Assembly (NCBI RefSeq): GCF_004000985.1
Contig: NZ_BIMH01000013.1
Location: 56,247 to 120,246, forward strand
Length of the DNA: 64,000 nucleotides
Direction of reading: 5' to 3'
From: Paenibacillus validus NBRC 15382
GTDB taxonomy: Bacteria; Bacillota; Bacilli; Paenibacillales; NBRC-103111
In this document: piece after piece, positions 51,644 to 62,225 of the stretch
How the letters are laid out: each line of letters begins with the position of its first letter
Position numbering within the stretch: the first letter of the stretch is position 1
Notes under the pieces: generated by a model
Seen by the model: the letters and a program-made list of their open reading frames with translations, nothing else
Told to the model about the DNA's origin: nothing
The model's database searches: none
Made by a program: the position numbers and the translations under genes

Positions 51644-52954
51644 ATGCAAAAAAAACTAGTGAATGCAGCACTGCTTGCCAGCTTGTTCGTACTCGCTTTG
51701 ACCGGTTGCTCCGGACAACCGGCCGCAACGAATGGTGGGGCAAAGGCGAATGACGGAGCGAAAGCTGCTCCGGATTCAGGTGGAGCCAAAAAAGTCGTAA
51801 CGATGTGGACTCGTGAGAATGGCGCCCGGTTATTAGAAGCAGCAGTTAAAAAATACAACGAGGAAAATAAAAGCGTAGAAATCAAAGTCACATCGATTCC
51901 TACCGAGAGCTTTAATCAGCAATTTACCGCTGCGTTATCGTCCAATTCGGTTCCGGATATCGTATCCGTGGATCTTGTTCTGGCTCCCTATTACTCATCA
52001 ATTGGTGCGTTCAAAGATATCACACAGCAGTATAATGGTCTAAGCTTTAAGGACCAGCTTAGCAAGAGTATGCTGAACCAGGGACAGAAGGATGGCAAAC
52101 AGTTCGCTTTACCGTTTAACGCAGACGTCTCTGCTTTTATTTACAACAAGGCACATTTCCGGGATGCAGGACTTGATCCGGAAAAACCGCCGGTTACCTG
52201 GAAGGAGCTTCAAGAGTACTCGAAAAAATTAACGAATAAAGACCGTTTTGGATACGTGTATGGCGGTGGTACTGCCGGTACACTCATGTTTACTTTCATG
52301 CCTTACGTTTGGGGCAACGGTGGGGAGTTCCTCAACAAAGATGGTACCAAGGCGATGGTGAATTCGTCTCAAGCGATCGAAGCGCTGCAATTTTTATCGG
52401 ACCTTACCAATAAGGATAAAGTGGTTCCTCCTGGATCGCCGACCTATACGTCCCAACAAGCCTTTGACGCCTTCACGTCTGGCAAGGCGAGCATGATGGT
52501 CAATGGTAACTTCCGAGTGTCTGATTTGAATCTGAAGTTTTCCAATATCGAGTACGGTGTCGGAATGATCCCGAAAAATGAGGGCAAAGGCCACGCTTCC
52601 TTCGGTGGAGGAGAGCTTATCGCAATCACGTCCGGTTCAAAACAGCTGCCAGAAGCGTGGAAATTTATCGAGTTCGCGTTGTCCAAAGAAGTTCAGGTCG
52701 AGACGTTCGCGAAAAATGGATCTATTCCGGTACGCAAGGACTTCTACAACAATCCTTATTTCGATAAAGAACCGAAGTATAAGATGTTCGCACAGTCACT
52801 TGATGTGGCGGTAACGCCTTTTACCACGAAGTACAATGAACTATATGATCCGATTCTCAGTAACGTTCAATCGGCGCTTCTAGGTAAAACACCAGCTAAA
52901 GATGCGTTCACGAAAGCCGCTGCAGACATGGACGCCATCCTGCAAAAGAAATAA
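51644..52954 (+). CDS. Sugar ABC transporter solute-binding lipoprotein (family 1)
   Basis: 436 residues from ATG 51644 (GGAGG nine bases upstream). Signal peptide with lipobox LALTGC at ~residue 23, then the family 1 fold: VVTMWTRENGARLLEAAVKK, DIVSVDLVLAPYY, and the hinge strand FNADVSAFIYNKAHFRDAGL. It captures an oligosaccharide outside the membrane for the two permeases that follow. No ATPase is encoded; a shared MsmX-type ATPase is usual in Bacillota. Confidence 0.88.
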   Translation: MQKKLVNAALLASLFVLALTGCSGQPAATNGGAKANDGAKAAPDSGGAKKVVTMWTRENGARLLEAAVKKYNEENKSVEIKVTSIPTESFNQQFTAALSSNSVPDIVSVDLVLAPYYSSIGAFKDITQQYNGLSFKDQLSKSMLNQGQKDGKQFALPFNADVSAFIYNKAHFRDAGLDPEKPPVTWKELQEYSKKLTNKDRFGYVYGGGTAGTLMFTFMPYVWGNGGEFLNKDGTKAMVNSSQAIEALQFLSDLTNKDKVVPPGSPTYTSQQAFDAFTSGKASMMVNGNFRVSDLNLKFSNIEYGVGMIPKNEGKGHASFGGGELIAITSGSKQLPEAWKFIEFALSKEVQVETFAKNGSIPVRKDFYNNPYFDKEPKYKMFAQSLDVAVTPFTTKYNELYDPILSNVQSALLGKTPAKDAFTKAAADMDAILQKK

Positions 52955-53009
52955 AACATAATGCAACGGAATGGGGAGAGACCTCCCCTTTCCTTGCAGT
53001 GGAGGACAC

Positions 53010-53885
53010 ATGACTAAAATCCGCATCAAACCAGTCCATCTGCTATTCGTACTTCCTGCTGTTTTGTTGAATCTGATCTTTTTTATTTATCCACTAATCC
53101 GTTCCCTCATCATGTCCTTTTATAACTGGCCGGTGCTGGGGGAAAAAACGTTTATTGGTTTGGATAATTACATCGATTTGTTCAAGGATAAAACTTACTG
53201 GAGTACCTTATGGTTCACCCTGAAGTATACGCTTATGGTAACTCCGCTCATCTTTATTGTTGCTTTTGGCCTAGCGCTCCTTATAAATAAACGATTGCCG
53301 GGAATTATCTTCTTTCGTTCCGTTTATTTCACACCCGTCGTGATTTCTATGGTGTCCTCCAGCTTGGTTTGGCTATGGATATACAATGACTTATATGGTC
53401 TGCTGAACTACTATTTGCTGGAGTGGGGCTTGATTCAGCAGCCTATTGTTTGGATGGGCGATGCAAGCACATCGTTGCCGGCTATCGTGCTTATGATCGC
53501 ATGGAAAACCTCGGGCTTTACGATGATCATATTGCTCGCTGGACTGCAATCTATACCTCAGGACATTTATGAGGCTGCTAATGTGGACGGCGCACGCCGC
53601 TGGCAAGTGCTTCGGTATATTACCCTTCCCTTGCTGCGTCCTTCGTTCGCCTTAGCTTTGATATTATCGGTAATCGGTTCGGTGCTTGCTTTCGAGCAGT
53701 TTGTTATCATGACTCAAGGCGGGCCTTCTAACACGACGACAACCGTCGTTCACTTGATTTATAAAACGTCATTCAAATATTTCCATCTGGGATATGGCTC
53801 GGTGATGACCTTCGTTCTGCTCTTTATCCTAATTATATTAAGTTTAATTCAAATGCGTATACTGAGGAATCCGGTAAATTATTAA
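53010..53885 (+). CDS. Sugar ABC transporter permease 1 (MalF/UgpA type)
   Basis: 291 residues from ATG 53010 (GGAGG six bases upstream). Six membrane helices and the EAA loop YEAANVDGARRWQVLRYITL-P near residue 190, typical of the MalF/UgpA family. Located 55 bp after the binding protein. Confidence 0.9.
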   Translation: MTKIRIKPVHLLFVLPAVLLNLIFFIYPLIRSLIMSFYNWPVLGEKTFIGLDNYIDLFKDKTYWSTLWFTLKYTLMVTPLIFIVAFGLALLINKRLPGIIFFRSVYFTPVVISMVSSSLVWLWIYNDLYGLLNYYLLEWGLIQQPIVWMGDASTSLPAIVLMIAWKTSGFTMIILLAGLQSIPQDIYEAANVDGARRWQVLRYITLPLLRPSFALALILSVIGSVLAFEQFVIMTQGGPSNTTTTVVHLIYKTSFKYFHLGYGSVMTFVLLFILIILSLIQMRILRNPVNY

Positions 53886-53897
53886 AGGTGGGACTTT

Positions 53898-54749
53898 ATG
53901 GCTTTGATTCGTTTTCTCGATACATTGAAGCGGCACAAATTCAAATACTTATTCAATATCGTACTTTCTGTCTTATTTCTTCTTCCGTTCGCGTGGACGC
54001 TAAGCACATCGCTGAAGAAGTCAAAGGAAATTATTAAAACTCCTCCGGAATGGATCCCGTCCTCGATCACCTTTGAGCATTATCAGGAAATCTGGGGCAT
54101 GAACAACGGCTTGTTTCAAACGTATTTGTTCAACACAATCGTACTGACAATCATTTCAGTGTTGCTCATCGTTTTGGTTGGTGGGCTCGCAGGGTATGGG
54201 TTTTCCAAGCTTGAGATCCCTTTCAGCAAAATATTTCTTTTGTTGATTCTAATAGCGCTCATGATTCCGTTTCAGACGCTGTTAATTCCGCTGTTTTCCA
54301 TAATGAAGAGCCTCAATCTGCTAAATACCTATCTTGCTCTCATTATCATTTATGTCACCTTCCATCTTCCGGTGGCGGTATTTATGATGCTTAATTCGTT
54401 CGACGCTGTGCCGGACGCCATACGTGAATCCGCATTGATCGACGGGGCAGGGGAATTCCAAATCTTTTTTAAGCTGATGATTCCACTCGCTTGGCCGGGG
54501 CTTGCAACGGTAGCGATACATTCTGCCTACACAACATGGAACGATTATATTGTCGCGCTGGTATTCACGACAACGGATGATATGCGAACCCTGAACATAG
54601 GGTTGACGAATATGGCTATTGGCCAGTACGGCAACGATTGGGGACTGCTAACTTCAGGTTCCATCATCAACTTTTTGCCAATGATCATTTTGTTTGTGTT
54701 TCTCCAGCGGTTTTTCATCAGCGGCCTAACGAACGGTGCTGTCAAGTAA
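53898..54749 (+). CDS. Sugar ABC transporter permease 2 (MalG/UgpE type)
   Basis: 283 residues, ATG after AAGGTGGG. Six helices, EAA loop (RESALIDGAGEFQIFFKLMI-P) and the TPPEWIPSSITFEHY periplasmic segment of MalG-type permeases. 12 bp after permease 1. Confidence 0.9.
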   Translation: MALIRFLDTLKRHKFKYLFNIVLSVLFLLPFAWTLSTSLKKSKEIIKTPPEWIPSSITFEHYQEIWGMNNGLFQTYLFNTIVLTIISVLLIVLVGGLAGYGFSKLEIPFSKIFLLLILIALMIPFQTLLIPLFSIMKSLNLLNTYLALIIIYVTFHLPVAVFMMLNSFDAVPDAIRESALIDGAGEFQIFFKLMIPLAWPGLATVAIHSAYTTWNDYIVALVFTTTDDMRTLNIGLTNMAIGQYGNDWGLLTSGSIINFLPMIILFVFLQRFFISGLTNGAVK

Positions 54750-54784
54750 AAAGCTGCCATTTAATATTGAGGGGATGACAATAA

Positions 54785-56422
54785 TTGCAATTTTTTAGTT
54801 TTGATTTCAGAGATCCGATTTACAATTTCGACGGATGGAAACTTAGTTTTCAAATTATTACACTCGAAAACACTTATGGCTTAAATCCAGAAAAAACACA
54901 GTTTACGCAAGAGGACGGCTCTTGGAAGCTGGTTTGTGAGGAGCTAAGCTTCGCCGGTCAGCAGCAGCAGAAACCAGGCCGCTTCACACTCCAAGCGGTT
55001 ACTAATGATCAAGGGCAGTTGGTGTTAAAAATATCGGCAGAGGCCTCTCATAAAATCCGTTGTGTGAAGGTGCTTGTGCGTGAATTGGATGCCATAGCGG
55101 TGTACAATGCAAGCACCGAAAAAGAAGATGTCGTGGGTGCTGCTGGGGATATTTATCATTACCCGTATAATTGGATTCATCGTGAGAATAACTTGAAGAT
55201 TCCTGCATTTTTTGTGCGTGAGATCGATAAGGATGGCTGCTTGGCGTTTCAATGCCAAGATCATAAAGTGAGGGACAAGCGGTTTGCGGTTTATCCAGAA
55301 AAAATGGGTGCAAACACAGGTACCTATACGGTCGAATTGATTCACGAAGAGTCCGCAAGCAAATTTGACGATAAAATCGACGTTCCAGCCTGGGTGCTTG
55401 GCCGCAATGTAGAGCCAACAGCATTCCTCAACCAATATCTTGAGTTTGCCGAGTCTCCAAACGGTATCGGCTTAATACCTTGGAAGGACAGAACCGATAT
55501 GCCGTCCTGGGCGAAGCAAATCTCGCTTTGTCTCACGCTGCATGGAATGCATTGGTCCGGTTACATATTCAACACATACGATCAAATGCTGGAGATTATC
55601 CGCTATGCCGCAGAGCGTACAGATGGCAAAAATATTTTGGCCTATTTACCAGGTTGGGAAGGTCGGTATTACTGGCAATACGGGGATTATCGTCCGGATC
55701 CGCTCCTTGGTGGGGAGGAAGGATTCCAGCGTTTATGCGAGGAATCACGAAAGCTGGGGGTCCATATCATGCCGATGTTCGGGGCCAACTGCGTGAATGC
55801 TTGGTTCTCTAATTTCCCGCAGTACGGGACAGATGCCAATATGAAAACGGCTTCGCGAAACCAATATCATGGCAACGTACCGGATTGGGATTTGAGCCGA
55901 TCTCACGATACCGGATGGCAGGCTTGGCTCAATCCGGGAGCTCCCTCCTGGCAAACAGAGTTGACTCGGCAGGTCACTCGTCTGATGGATCGATATGGCT
56001 TCGATTCCGTCTTCCTGGATACCGCCCATCACTGGGTGAACGATCCGGATTTCGATGTATGTCAGGGACTCAAGGGCTTGAAAAATGCAATTGTGAAGGA
56101 TAGACCGGATGTCTTGGTCACCGCCGAGAATTGGTACGACGGCTTGCTTACAATATTCCCCACGTTCCAAAGTCGACCATTTCTGAAAAACCCTAGCTGG
56201 GTAGGGCGATACGCGAGAATGGTCGCCCATCTGCTCGAAGCCGAACCAAGCCGGGGCAGCACTGGGGTGCATGAACTGGGATACTGCCAGTACGAGCCGA
56301 GGCAGCTTAAGGAAGAATATATTCCGACGATTGCCTTCGTCGACGGTACGTTCGAACAAGCTAAGGCTGAATTTGATAAGGTCATAGACATGGCAAATCA
56401 CTACAAAAGGATGTTCTTGTAA
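54785..56422 (+). CDS. Putative glycoside hydrolase (DUF6259-like), cytoplasmic
   Basis: 545 residues, TTG start after GAGGGGATGAC. N-terminal beta-sandwich, then a (beta/alpha)8-type domain: GKNILAYLPGWEGRYYWQYG, LGVHIMPMFGANCVNAWF, GFDSVFLDTAHHW (a probable catalytic Asp) and VLVTAENWYDGLL (a probable Glu). It is the last gene of the transporter operon, with no signal peptide, so it probably breaks down the imported sugar together with the GH127 enzyme. The family is assigned by resemblance only. The 56423-56880 stretch after it shows no convincing gene. Confidence 0.65.
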   Translation: MQFFSFDFRDPIYNFDGWKLSFQIITLENTYGLNPEKTQFTQEDGSWKLVCEELSFAGQQQQKPGRFTLQAVTNDQGQLVLKISAEASHKIRCVKVLVRELDAIAVYNASTEKEDVVGAAGDIYHYPYNWIHRENNLKIPAFFVREIDKDGCLAFQCQDHKVRDKRFAVYPEKMGANTGTYTVELIHEESASKFDDKIDVPAWVLGRNVEPTAFLNQYLEFAESPNGIGLIPWKDRTDMPSWAKQISLCLTLHGMHWSGYIFNTYDQMLEIIRYAAERTDGKNILAYLPGWEGRYYWQYGDYRPDPLLGGEEGFQRLCEESRKLGVHIMPMFGANCVNAWFSNFPQYGTDANMKTASRNQYHGNVPDWDLSRSHDTGWQAWLNPGAPSWQTELTRQVTRLMDRYGFDSVFLDTAHHWVNDPDFDVCQGLKGLKNAIVKDRPDVLVTAENWYDGLLTIFPTFQSRPFLKNPSWVGRYARMVAHLLEAEPSRGSTGVHELGYCQYEPRQLKEEYIPTIAFVDGTFEQAKAEFDKVIDMANHYKRMFL

Positions 56423-56880
56423 TTTATTAAGTAACAAGGTAAGGCTACCGCTGCACAAACGAAGATATGATGATCATTGAGAGACTTCTAGCAGAAGAGG
56501 CAGCAGGTAGGATTTCTTCAATGTAAAAGGTTATAAGACGCATAAATGAAAAAATGCGTGGTATTCTATTCCATATGAGAGGGGGTTGTGGTATATTTAA
56601 CTAAGAATCTTGTTTTAACCTTACGTGAAGTCAAATGCCCTAGTGGCGGAATTTATGAGAACAGGTGTAGTCTGCTTGTTTCCAAGGATTCCCTCTGCTG
56701 GGGCTTTTTTTTGCGTAGGAAATCATATGCGAGGGAGGAGATTCTATTGGATCAAAAGGGTACTCAGCGCGCAAGTAGGTAATCGAACGGTTATCTATGC
56801 TGCAGCAAATGTAATCCCATATTGAATGAACAAGGAGCGGGTCTTGATTGCCGGTTCTATTTTTTTTATGTCTAGGAGGA

Positions 56881-56952
56881 ATGCCAGATGGCAAAACGTT
56901 TGATAAAGAATACATGCGAGAAATGCCCCCTGATGAGAAAAAAACGCGGTAG
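56881..56952 (+). pseudogene. 5' gene fragment ending at the helicase remnant
   Basis: ATG 56881 with a strong TAGGAGGA reads MPDGKTFDKEYMREMPPDEK then KTR and stops at 56952, exactly where the helicase-remnant homology begins. Probably a gene start cut by recombination. Confidence 0.3.
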
Positions 56953-58210
56953 CTGCCGATTTCCTGCGGATCGAGCGAAGTCATGCCTTTGCAAGCGTCC
57001 ATCAAAGCCGCGCCTGCTGCCGTTCGCTCCGTATAGGTAAAATCCTTGATAACCATTCCGGGAAACTTCGATTCCTCCGATTCCTCCTGTACATTCGCTT
57101 TGGATCGTAAAAACAAAGCGGCATCCTGCTCATAGCCGACAATCCGTTCCTCCGTGGACTTGATTTGCTGCGGCAACATTTTGAGCAGCCGATCCTCCAG
57201 CGCGTAGCGTTGGCTCAAGTGGTTCGCTTTAAGCAGCTTGAGTTTCGACACTTGAATGTCCAAGTCCATCTTCTCCTTGATGTACGGATTGCCGGTCGCC
57301 AGCGCCTTGACCTCGGCATAAGAGAGGGCCGTCTCGTCAATGTCCTCGGCGGAACGCACCGGCGACTTGCTGGTCATGATTTGCGAAATGAAGCGTTGCT
57401 TGTTCTCCAGCGTCTGATAAAGATAAGCGTCCAACGTGTTCTCGGTGACGTAGCGAAAAATGTGCACATCGCTGTTTTGATTCCCCTGCCGGATAATGCG
57501 TCCGCTGCGTTGCTCCAGGTCCCTTGGACGCCACGGGCAATCCAGATCGTGAAGTGCAATCAGCTTCGTTTGCACGTTCGTGCCCGCCCCCATCTTAAAC
57601 GTCGATCCGAGCAGTATCCGAACTTGGCCGCTGCGTACTTTGGCGAACAGTTCCTTTTTCTTGACTTCGGTATTGGCGTCGTGAATGTAGGCGATTTCCT
57701 CAGCAGGAACACCTTTTTCCATTCCATCAGCTTGCGCCGCAGCTCGTCGTAGACGTTGAAGGAACCATCCTGTTTGGGGATGGATAGATCGCAGAACACC
57801 AACTGAGTCAACCGCTGCTCCTGATGTTCCGCCCAATACCGGTAAACGTTGTCCGTACAAACGCTCACTTTGCTGCCTTCGTCGTCGGGAAGCATCTGAT
57901 TCGCCAGCCTTTGATCGAGCGCGAGTTTGCGTCCGTCGTTGGTGATCGTCAGCATATTGTCTTCGTGCGGCTCCACTTCCTTCGCCCGCACCCGTTCGGC
58001 GCGGCGGGCAAGATCCGCAACCATATCGCGCTGAAAGTCGCTTGGCGGCACAGCAACATTGTTGAAATGAGCTTTCGGCACGGGAAGCTGAAGCATGTCC
58101 GCCGTCTGGATGTCGGCCACTTCCTTGAACATATTCATCAGTTCCGGCAAATTGTAAAAACGGGCAAACCGGGTTTTCGCCCGATAGCCCGTTCCTTCCA
58201 GTGCAGTTTG
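56945..58210 (-). pseudogene. ICE-type SNF2 helicase/methylase C-terminal remnant, frameshifted
   Basis: From 58150 the minus strand reads ELMNMFKEVADIQTADMLQL and LTQLVFCDLSIPKQDGSFNV. After a shift near 57725 it continues VRILLGSTFKMGAGTNVQTK, HDLDCPWRPRDLEQRSGRII and YVTENTLDAYLYQTLENKQR. These are SNF2 helicase motifs V and VI as found in the very large helicase/DNA-methylase proteins of conjugative elements. The N-terminus (methylase and motifs I-III) is absent and the C-terminus is cut near 56945. A dead relic. Confidence 0.8.
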
Positions 58211-58318
58211 TCAAGGAGGTTATAACTCAAATGAAACGGGCACCGGTCGCCCAATGCCCCATATAGGGGCAGTACCAGCGAAGCTGACACCACCCGCAAA
58301 GTAAATCACAACCAAATA

Positions 58319-59455
58319 TCAAGGTGAAAGTTTATACCTGCCAGGGTATACGATTTGTACGTTAACGTTGATCGTTCGTAAGGAATCTTTGTTTAGTACA
58401 GTCCCAGATGCAATCCGTTTCCACGCATACGGATTCCTGCGAAAAAGAGATTCCCCTAGATTATAAATATCTATTCTCTTTTCAAACGCGGTTTGAAAGG
58501 TCTGCCTAATTTGATGCTCAATTTTTTTTTGAGCCAGTTGCGTGAGTTCTTGCTCCGTAACGTCTGCATGTAGCTCATTTACTCCGGCCTTCACCTTAAC
58601 GGAAATATCGAAATATGCTTTGTCATATTTAACCCTTGGTTTGACGTCATATTCGGGTTTTTCTGCGACGAGAACTGCAACAAGCTTGTTATCGGAAAAC
58701 AAGTCAACGGGCAGTCGGATTGTGTGTTTATTCAGCCATGGCAATCCTTTTATTTCTTCGAGGCTCATGCGTGCGTAATATTTGTCCTTATCGTATATTT
58801 GTATGCCTGAATATCTAAGCAGCTCATGCGGTTTTTGATTTTCCTTCCATTGATCCTTTCGAACAGATAATTCTGGTATGTAGCTTGTCTTCGCCTTTTC
58901 GTTTGAATCCATTACAAATTTTTGCAGGCGGATCGGAGCGAGGATAGAACGCTGCCGAAAATTCTGTTCGGGGTTATGTAGAATCGATGCTTTGGGCGAT
59001 AATCTGAGAAATGGAGTCGCAATTAAGACCTCGTCAAGGGGATCGCGCGTACTGAACACCCAAGCTAAGTACCTTATCTCATGATATCGGTCGATCAGTT
59101 CCAACACTTCACCGACTTTTCGTTCCTTCAATAACCTTTCGCTAAAAAAGATTGCAGAGATTTGTCCCCAGTTTAACCTTTGTTGCGAAGTGCTGTATAA
59201 ATCATTCGCTGCTTCTGTAAATGAGATACCTTTTCCTCTACCGATCCAGACCGGAGGCTGTTCCGCTTTCTGTTGTCCTTCCAGTTTTGCCACTGTCGAG
59301 AAATCGAGCAACTGCGCATAAATGATGTATTGGCTATCCGCATAATCAATTCCTACAGCAGTTACATAGTTCATGTTTTGCACTTCGTACCTGCTCCAAC
59401 ATCCGGTGAGAAAGAAGGGAAGCAGAAGAACTGCGGTAAATTTGTATGCGTTCAT
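58319..59455 (-). CDS. gerC: Ger(x)C-family spore germination lipoprotein
   Basis: 378 residues. Lipoprotein signal (LLLPFFLTGCWSRYEVQ), then AVGIDY and the C-terminal GerAC domain (FQTAFEKRIDIYNLGESLFR then RNPYAWK). It is anchored on the outer face of the inner spore membrane and needed for germinant receptor function. Four-base overlap with the gerA gene upstream. Last gene of the operon. Confidence 0.92.
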   Translation of the reverse strand: MNAYKFTAVLLLPFFLTGCWSRYEVQNMNYVTAVGIDYADSQYIIYAQLLDFSTVAKLEGQQKAEQPPVWIGRGKGISFTEAANDLYSTSQQRLNWGQISAIFFSERLLKERKVGEVLELIDRYHEIRYLAWVFSTRDPLDEVLIATPFLRLSPKASILHNPEQNFRQRSILAPIRLQKFVMDSNEKAKTSYIPELSVRKDQWKENQKPHELLRYSGIQIYDKDKYYARMSLEEIKGLPWLNKHTIRLPVDLFSDNKLVAVLVAEKPEYDVKPRVKYDKAYFDISVKVKAGVNELHADVTEQELTQLAQKKIEHQIRQTFQTAFEKRIDIYNLGESLFRRNPYAWKRIASGTVLNKDSLRTINVNVQIVYPGRYKLSP

Positions 59456-60984
59456 TTCTGCTTATCCCCTTGGCTTGTAGAATCTTGAGTATTTAGCATG
59501 TCTGGCCGAGTTTTCCGCCATTTCCAAGGTAATCGAAACAAGGCATTGGCGAAATCTTTATATGGAGGCGAAACCGGAGCCAGGTAAGGCAAACCGCATG
59601 AATGTAAAGAGGCTAAGTGAGTTATTACGATAAACAACGCAAGTAAGAAACCATAGATCCCCAAAATCGATGACATAGCGAACAGAAAAAAGCGCAAAAT
59701 GCTTATTGTCCCAGATAGTGACAAGTTGGATACAGTTGAACCGAATATTTGCGTAATTGCTCCTATGACAACAATGCTAGGGGATAAAAATCCTGCGCGA
59801 ATGGCCGCATCCCCTAAAATGAGCCCTCCTACTACCGTAACTGTAGACCCAACCGCGGAGGGCAATCGAACACCGGCTTCCCGCAATATTTCCAAAAAGA
59901 TGAGCGCGAGAAACATTTCCCCTGCCACGCCAAGAGGAATGCCTAATCGGTTGATGCCAATTGTTGCAAGAAGGTAATAGGGCAACTGATCCTGATGAAA
60001 CGAAAGAATGGCAACCCAAAAACCGGGCAGCATGAGTGATACGGACAATCCGAGCAAACGAAGCGATTGTCCAAACGTAGCCGATAAAGCAGTAAAGTGG
60101 ATGTCTTCCGGCGTTTTCAGGAGCAGGTACAAATTTGCCGGGGCGATCAATGCAGCCGGTGTACCATCCACAATCAGCGCTACACGTCCATTCATCATGC
60201 AGTTAACGGTAAAGTCTGGTCTTCCCGTATAGCCCATCAAAGGAAACAAAGCTTTGGCCGGTTCCATTAACTCTTCCAGTTGAGTGGCGCTGAATGCTCC
60301 GTCAATTTGAAGGCGATCCAATTTAGTCTTGATATCTTGGACGATTTTCGGATCAACAATGTCTTGCATATACAGAATTGCAATAGTTGTTTTTGTCCGG
60401 ACACCTACTGTTTTCGTTTCGTATACCATGCTTGTTGACTTGATTCGTTTCCGAATTAACGCAACATTGACACCGAGCTCCTCCACAAAACAGTCTTTCG
60501 GCCCTCGAATGGAAACCTCAATATTGGATTCTTCAGGCTGGCGTGCCGGTTTTTTCGATATATCGAAGGAGAACAAAGAGGTTAGTGCCGGAATAAATAT
60601 AAGCAGCTTTCCCTCAAAAATATCCGTTTCGGATTTCTGCTCCCACTCCTCGGGGGAAATGATCTCAAGATGTAATTGACACGACTCAAGCACTTCCTGA
60701 TTCTTTTGAAAGCTATAATTTTCGTAAAACCGAGTCAAGCGAGGAAGTACTACATCGTGAATGAGTTGTTGGCTGTCACATAACCCATCGCAATACAGTA
60801 AGACGATCCTTGATTGATCTTCGCCAGTTTTTAATTTGTAAACATGATGCTTTACATCACAACACATCTGGAAATGTTGAAGAAGGGTTTGTTCATTAAG
60901 CGGTTGTGTATCAGCCGGCCTTTGTTGTGTCGACGATTTTATGTCCTTTGCCCATTTATTTCTGAAAAGCTTTATCATCTTCAA
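59452..60984 (-). CDS. gerA: GerA-family spore germination receptor subunit A
   Basis: 510 residues. N-terminal soluble domain (VLLYCDGLCDSQQLIHDVVL), then the GerA core (VALIRKRIKSTSMVYETKTVG, LDRLQIDGAFSATQLEELME, TVNCMMNGRVALIVDGTPAA) and five membrane helices. Overlaps the gerB end by 4 bp. Forms the nutrient receptor with GerB and GerC. Confidence 0.93.
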   Translation of the reverse strand: MKMIKLFRNKWAKDIKSSTQQRPADTQPLNEQTLLQHFQMCCDVKHHVYKLKTGEDQSRIVLLYCDGLCDSQQLIHDVVLPRLTRFYENYSFQKNQEVLESCQLHLEIISPEEWEQKSETDIFEGKLLIFIPALTSLFSFDISKKPARQPEESNIEVSIRGPKDCFVEELGVNVALIRKRIKSTSMVYETKTVGVRTKTTIAILYMQDIVDPKIVQDIKTKLDRLQIDGAFSATQLEELMEPAKALFPLMGYTGRPDFTVNCMMNGRVALIVDGTPAALIAPANLYLLLKTPEDIHFTALSATFGQSLRLLGLSVSLMLPGFWVAILSFHQDQLPYYLLATIGINRLGIPLGVAGEMFLALIFLEILREAGVRLPSAVGSTVTVVGGLILGDAAIRAGFLSPSIVVIGAITQIFGSTVSNLSLSGTISILRFFLFAMSSILGIYGFLLALFIVITHLASLHSCGLPYLAPVSPPYKDFANALFRLPWKWRKTRPDMLNTQDSTSQGDKQK

Positions 60985-62054
60985 TTGCTCCTTTTACTCC
61001 GTGTTGAGATTAAAATTCGCACGAAATATACGAACATGACCCCAATGGTAAAGACACAAAACGAAGGAAAGTAATATCGGCTGAGCAGTTCTTGAAAAAT
61101 TATATCGCTGATTGGCAACAACGCAGCAACCAGCATGAATAAAGCGCCCAGAAACATAGGCAACCACTTATACTTTTGCAATTCCCACAATTCGCTTAAG
61201 AGTAACAGGGAAAGGGAAACTCGAATGTACATACCGGATAACCACTGGTAAATCGAGAAAAAATCAATATGCTCCACATACTCGCCCAGTCGAACCATTC
61301 TCCATTGTTCGAAAGCGGGGTATCGTTGGTGTGCCGCTTCATCAGGGCCGTACATGGTAATCGAGCCCATCAAAGGGCCGATCGTTAGCCCGGATAATAT
61401 GATGCAAATAAGCATTAAACTTTTGAAACCTGGTTTGTTCGTTAACTTGTGCTGAAACAAAATCAGCAACGACAATTCCAACAATCCCCCAGCTACGTAG
61501 GGAATGCCTTTCCAAAGCGGAGATAACCCATTTTCGAGTAGAGGAAATAGCATGGTGTAGTCTTTAAACTGAAAGTTTGCAGTCATGACAAGGTCACCCA
61601 GAATAACAACAAAAGGCAACAATATCCCGCTTAAAATTGCAATGGTGCGAAGCCCTTGAAATGCCGCGAAGAAGCATCCGAAAAGCGTTGTTCCTGCGAG
61701 AACAAGCATTGGAGATTGAGGCATATAAGTTGCAATTGTCCATGTTATAGTGTCCTTAAAGGAAATGAGTCCCATAAGCCATACAAGTACACTGTATAGG
61801 ACAATCAAGGTTGCCGAGAGAACCATTCCGAATTGTTGCTTTAACCAATCCCTAACATGCATTCCGTTCATGTTTTTTAGGATATAGCTCAGAATGCCAA
61901 TCCAAATTGGCGAAGCGATTAATACAAGAAGTACTACAAGCCAGGCATCTCGCCCTGATGCACCGAGCAGTAACGGTATGATGATGACGTGGTTCAGCAA
62001 ACCGACAGAAAGCATTATGATCATGTATGACTGTAAAACTGAAATTTTCGGCAT
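60981..62054 (-). CDS. gerB: GerB-family spore germination receptor permease-like subunit
   Basis: 357 residues from ATG 62054 (AAGGTGA upstream; TTG 62057 directly precedes). About ten membrane helices of the amino-acid-permease type (MIIMLSVGLLNHVIIIPLLL; YVAGGLLELSLLILFQHKLT). It probably binds the germinant. First gene of a B-A-C ordered operon, an order less common than A-B-C. Confidence 0.92.
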   Translation of the reverse strand: MPKISVLQSYMIIMLSVGLLNHVIIIPLLLGASGRDAWLVVLLVLIASPIWIGILSYILKNMNGMHVRDWLKQQFGMVLSATLIVLYSVLVWLMGLISFKDTITWTIATYMPQSPMLVLAGTTLFGCFFAAFQGLRTIAILSGILLPFVVILGDLVMTANFQFKDYTMLFPLLENGLSPLWKGIPYVAGGLLELSLLILFQHKLTNKPGFKSLMLICIILSGLTIGPLMGSITMYGPDEAAHQRYPAFEQWRMVRLGEYVEHIDFFSIYQWLSGMYIRVSLSLLLLSELWELQKYKWLPMFLGALFMLVAALLPISDIIFQELLSRYYFPSFCVFTIGVMFVYFVRILISTRSKRSN

Positions 62055-62225
62055 CAACTCACCTTACCCTGTGAAATACTAAATGGAAGCAGTACCATTA
62101 CTTTCCCCATCTTCTTCATTTTCATCCCAAATTACTCATTTCAGAAATTCCTTTCGATAAAGATCCAGCTTTGATTCGGGAATTAGAACTTCGCAGCATT
62201 TATTCCCATATTGTCTCATTAAGTA

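Noticed and set aside
55745..56458. 237-codon minus-strand frame opposite the glycosidase-like gene
   Set aside because: The sense frame has operon context, a ribosome site and conserved barrel motifs; the antisense frame has none.
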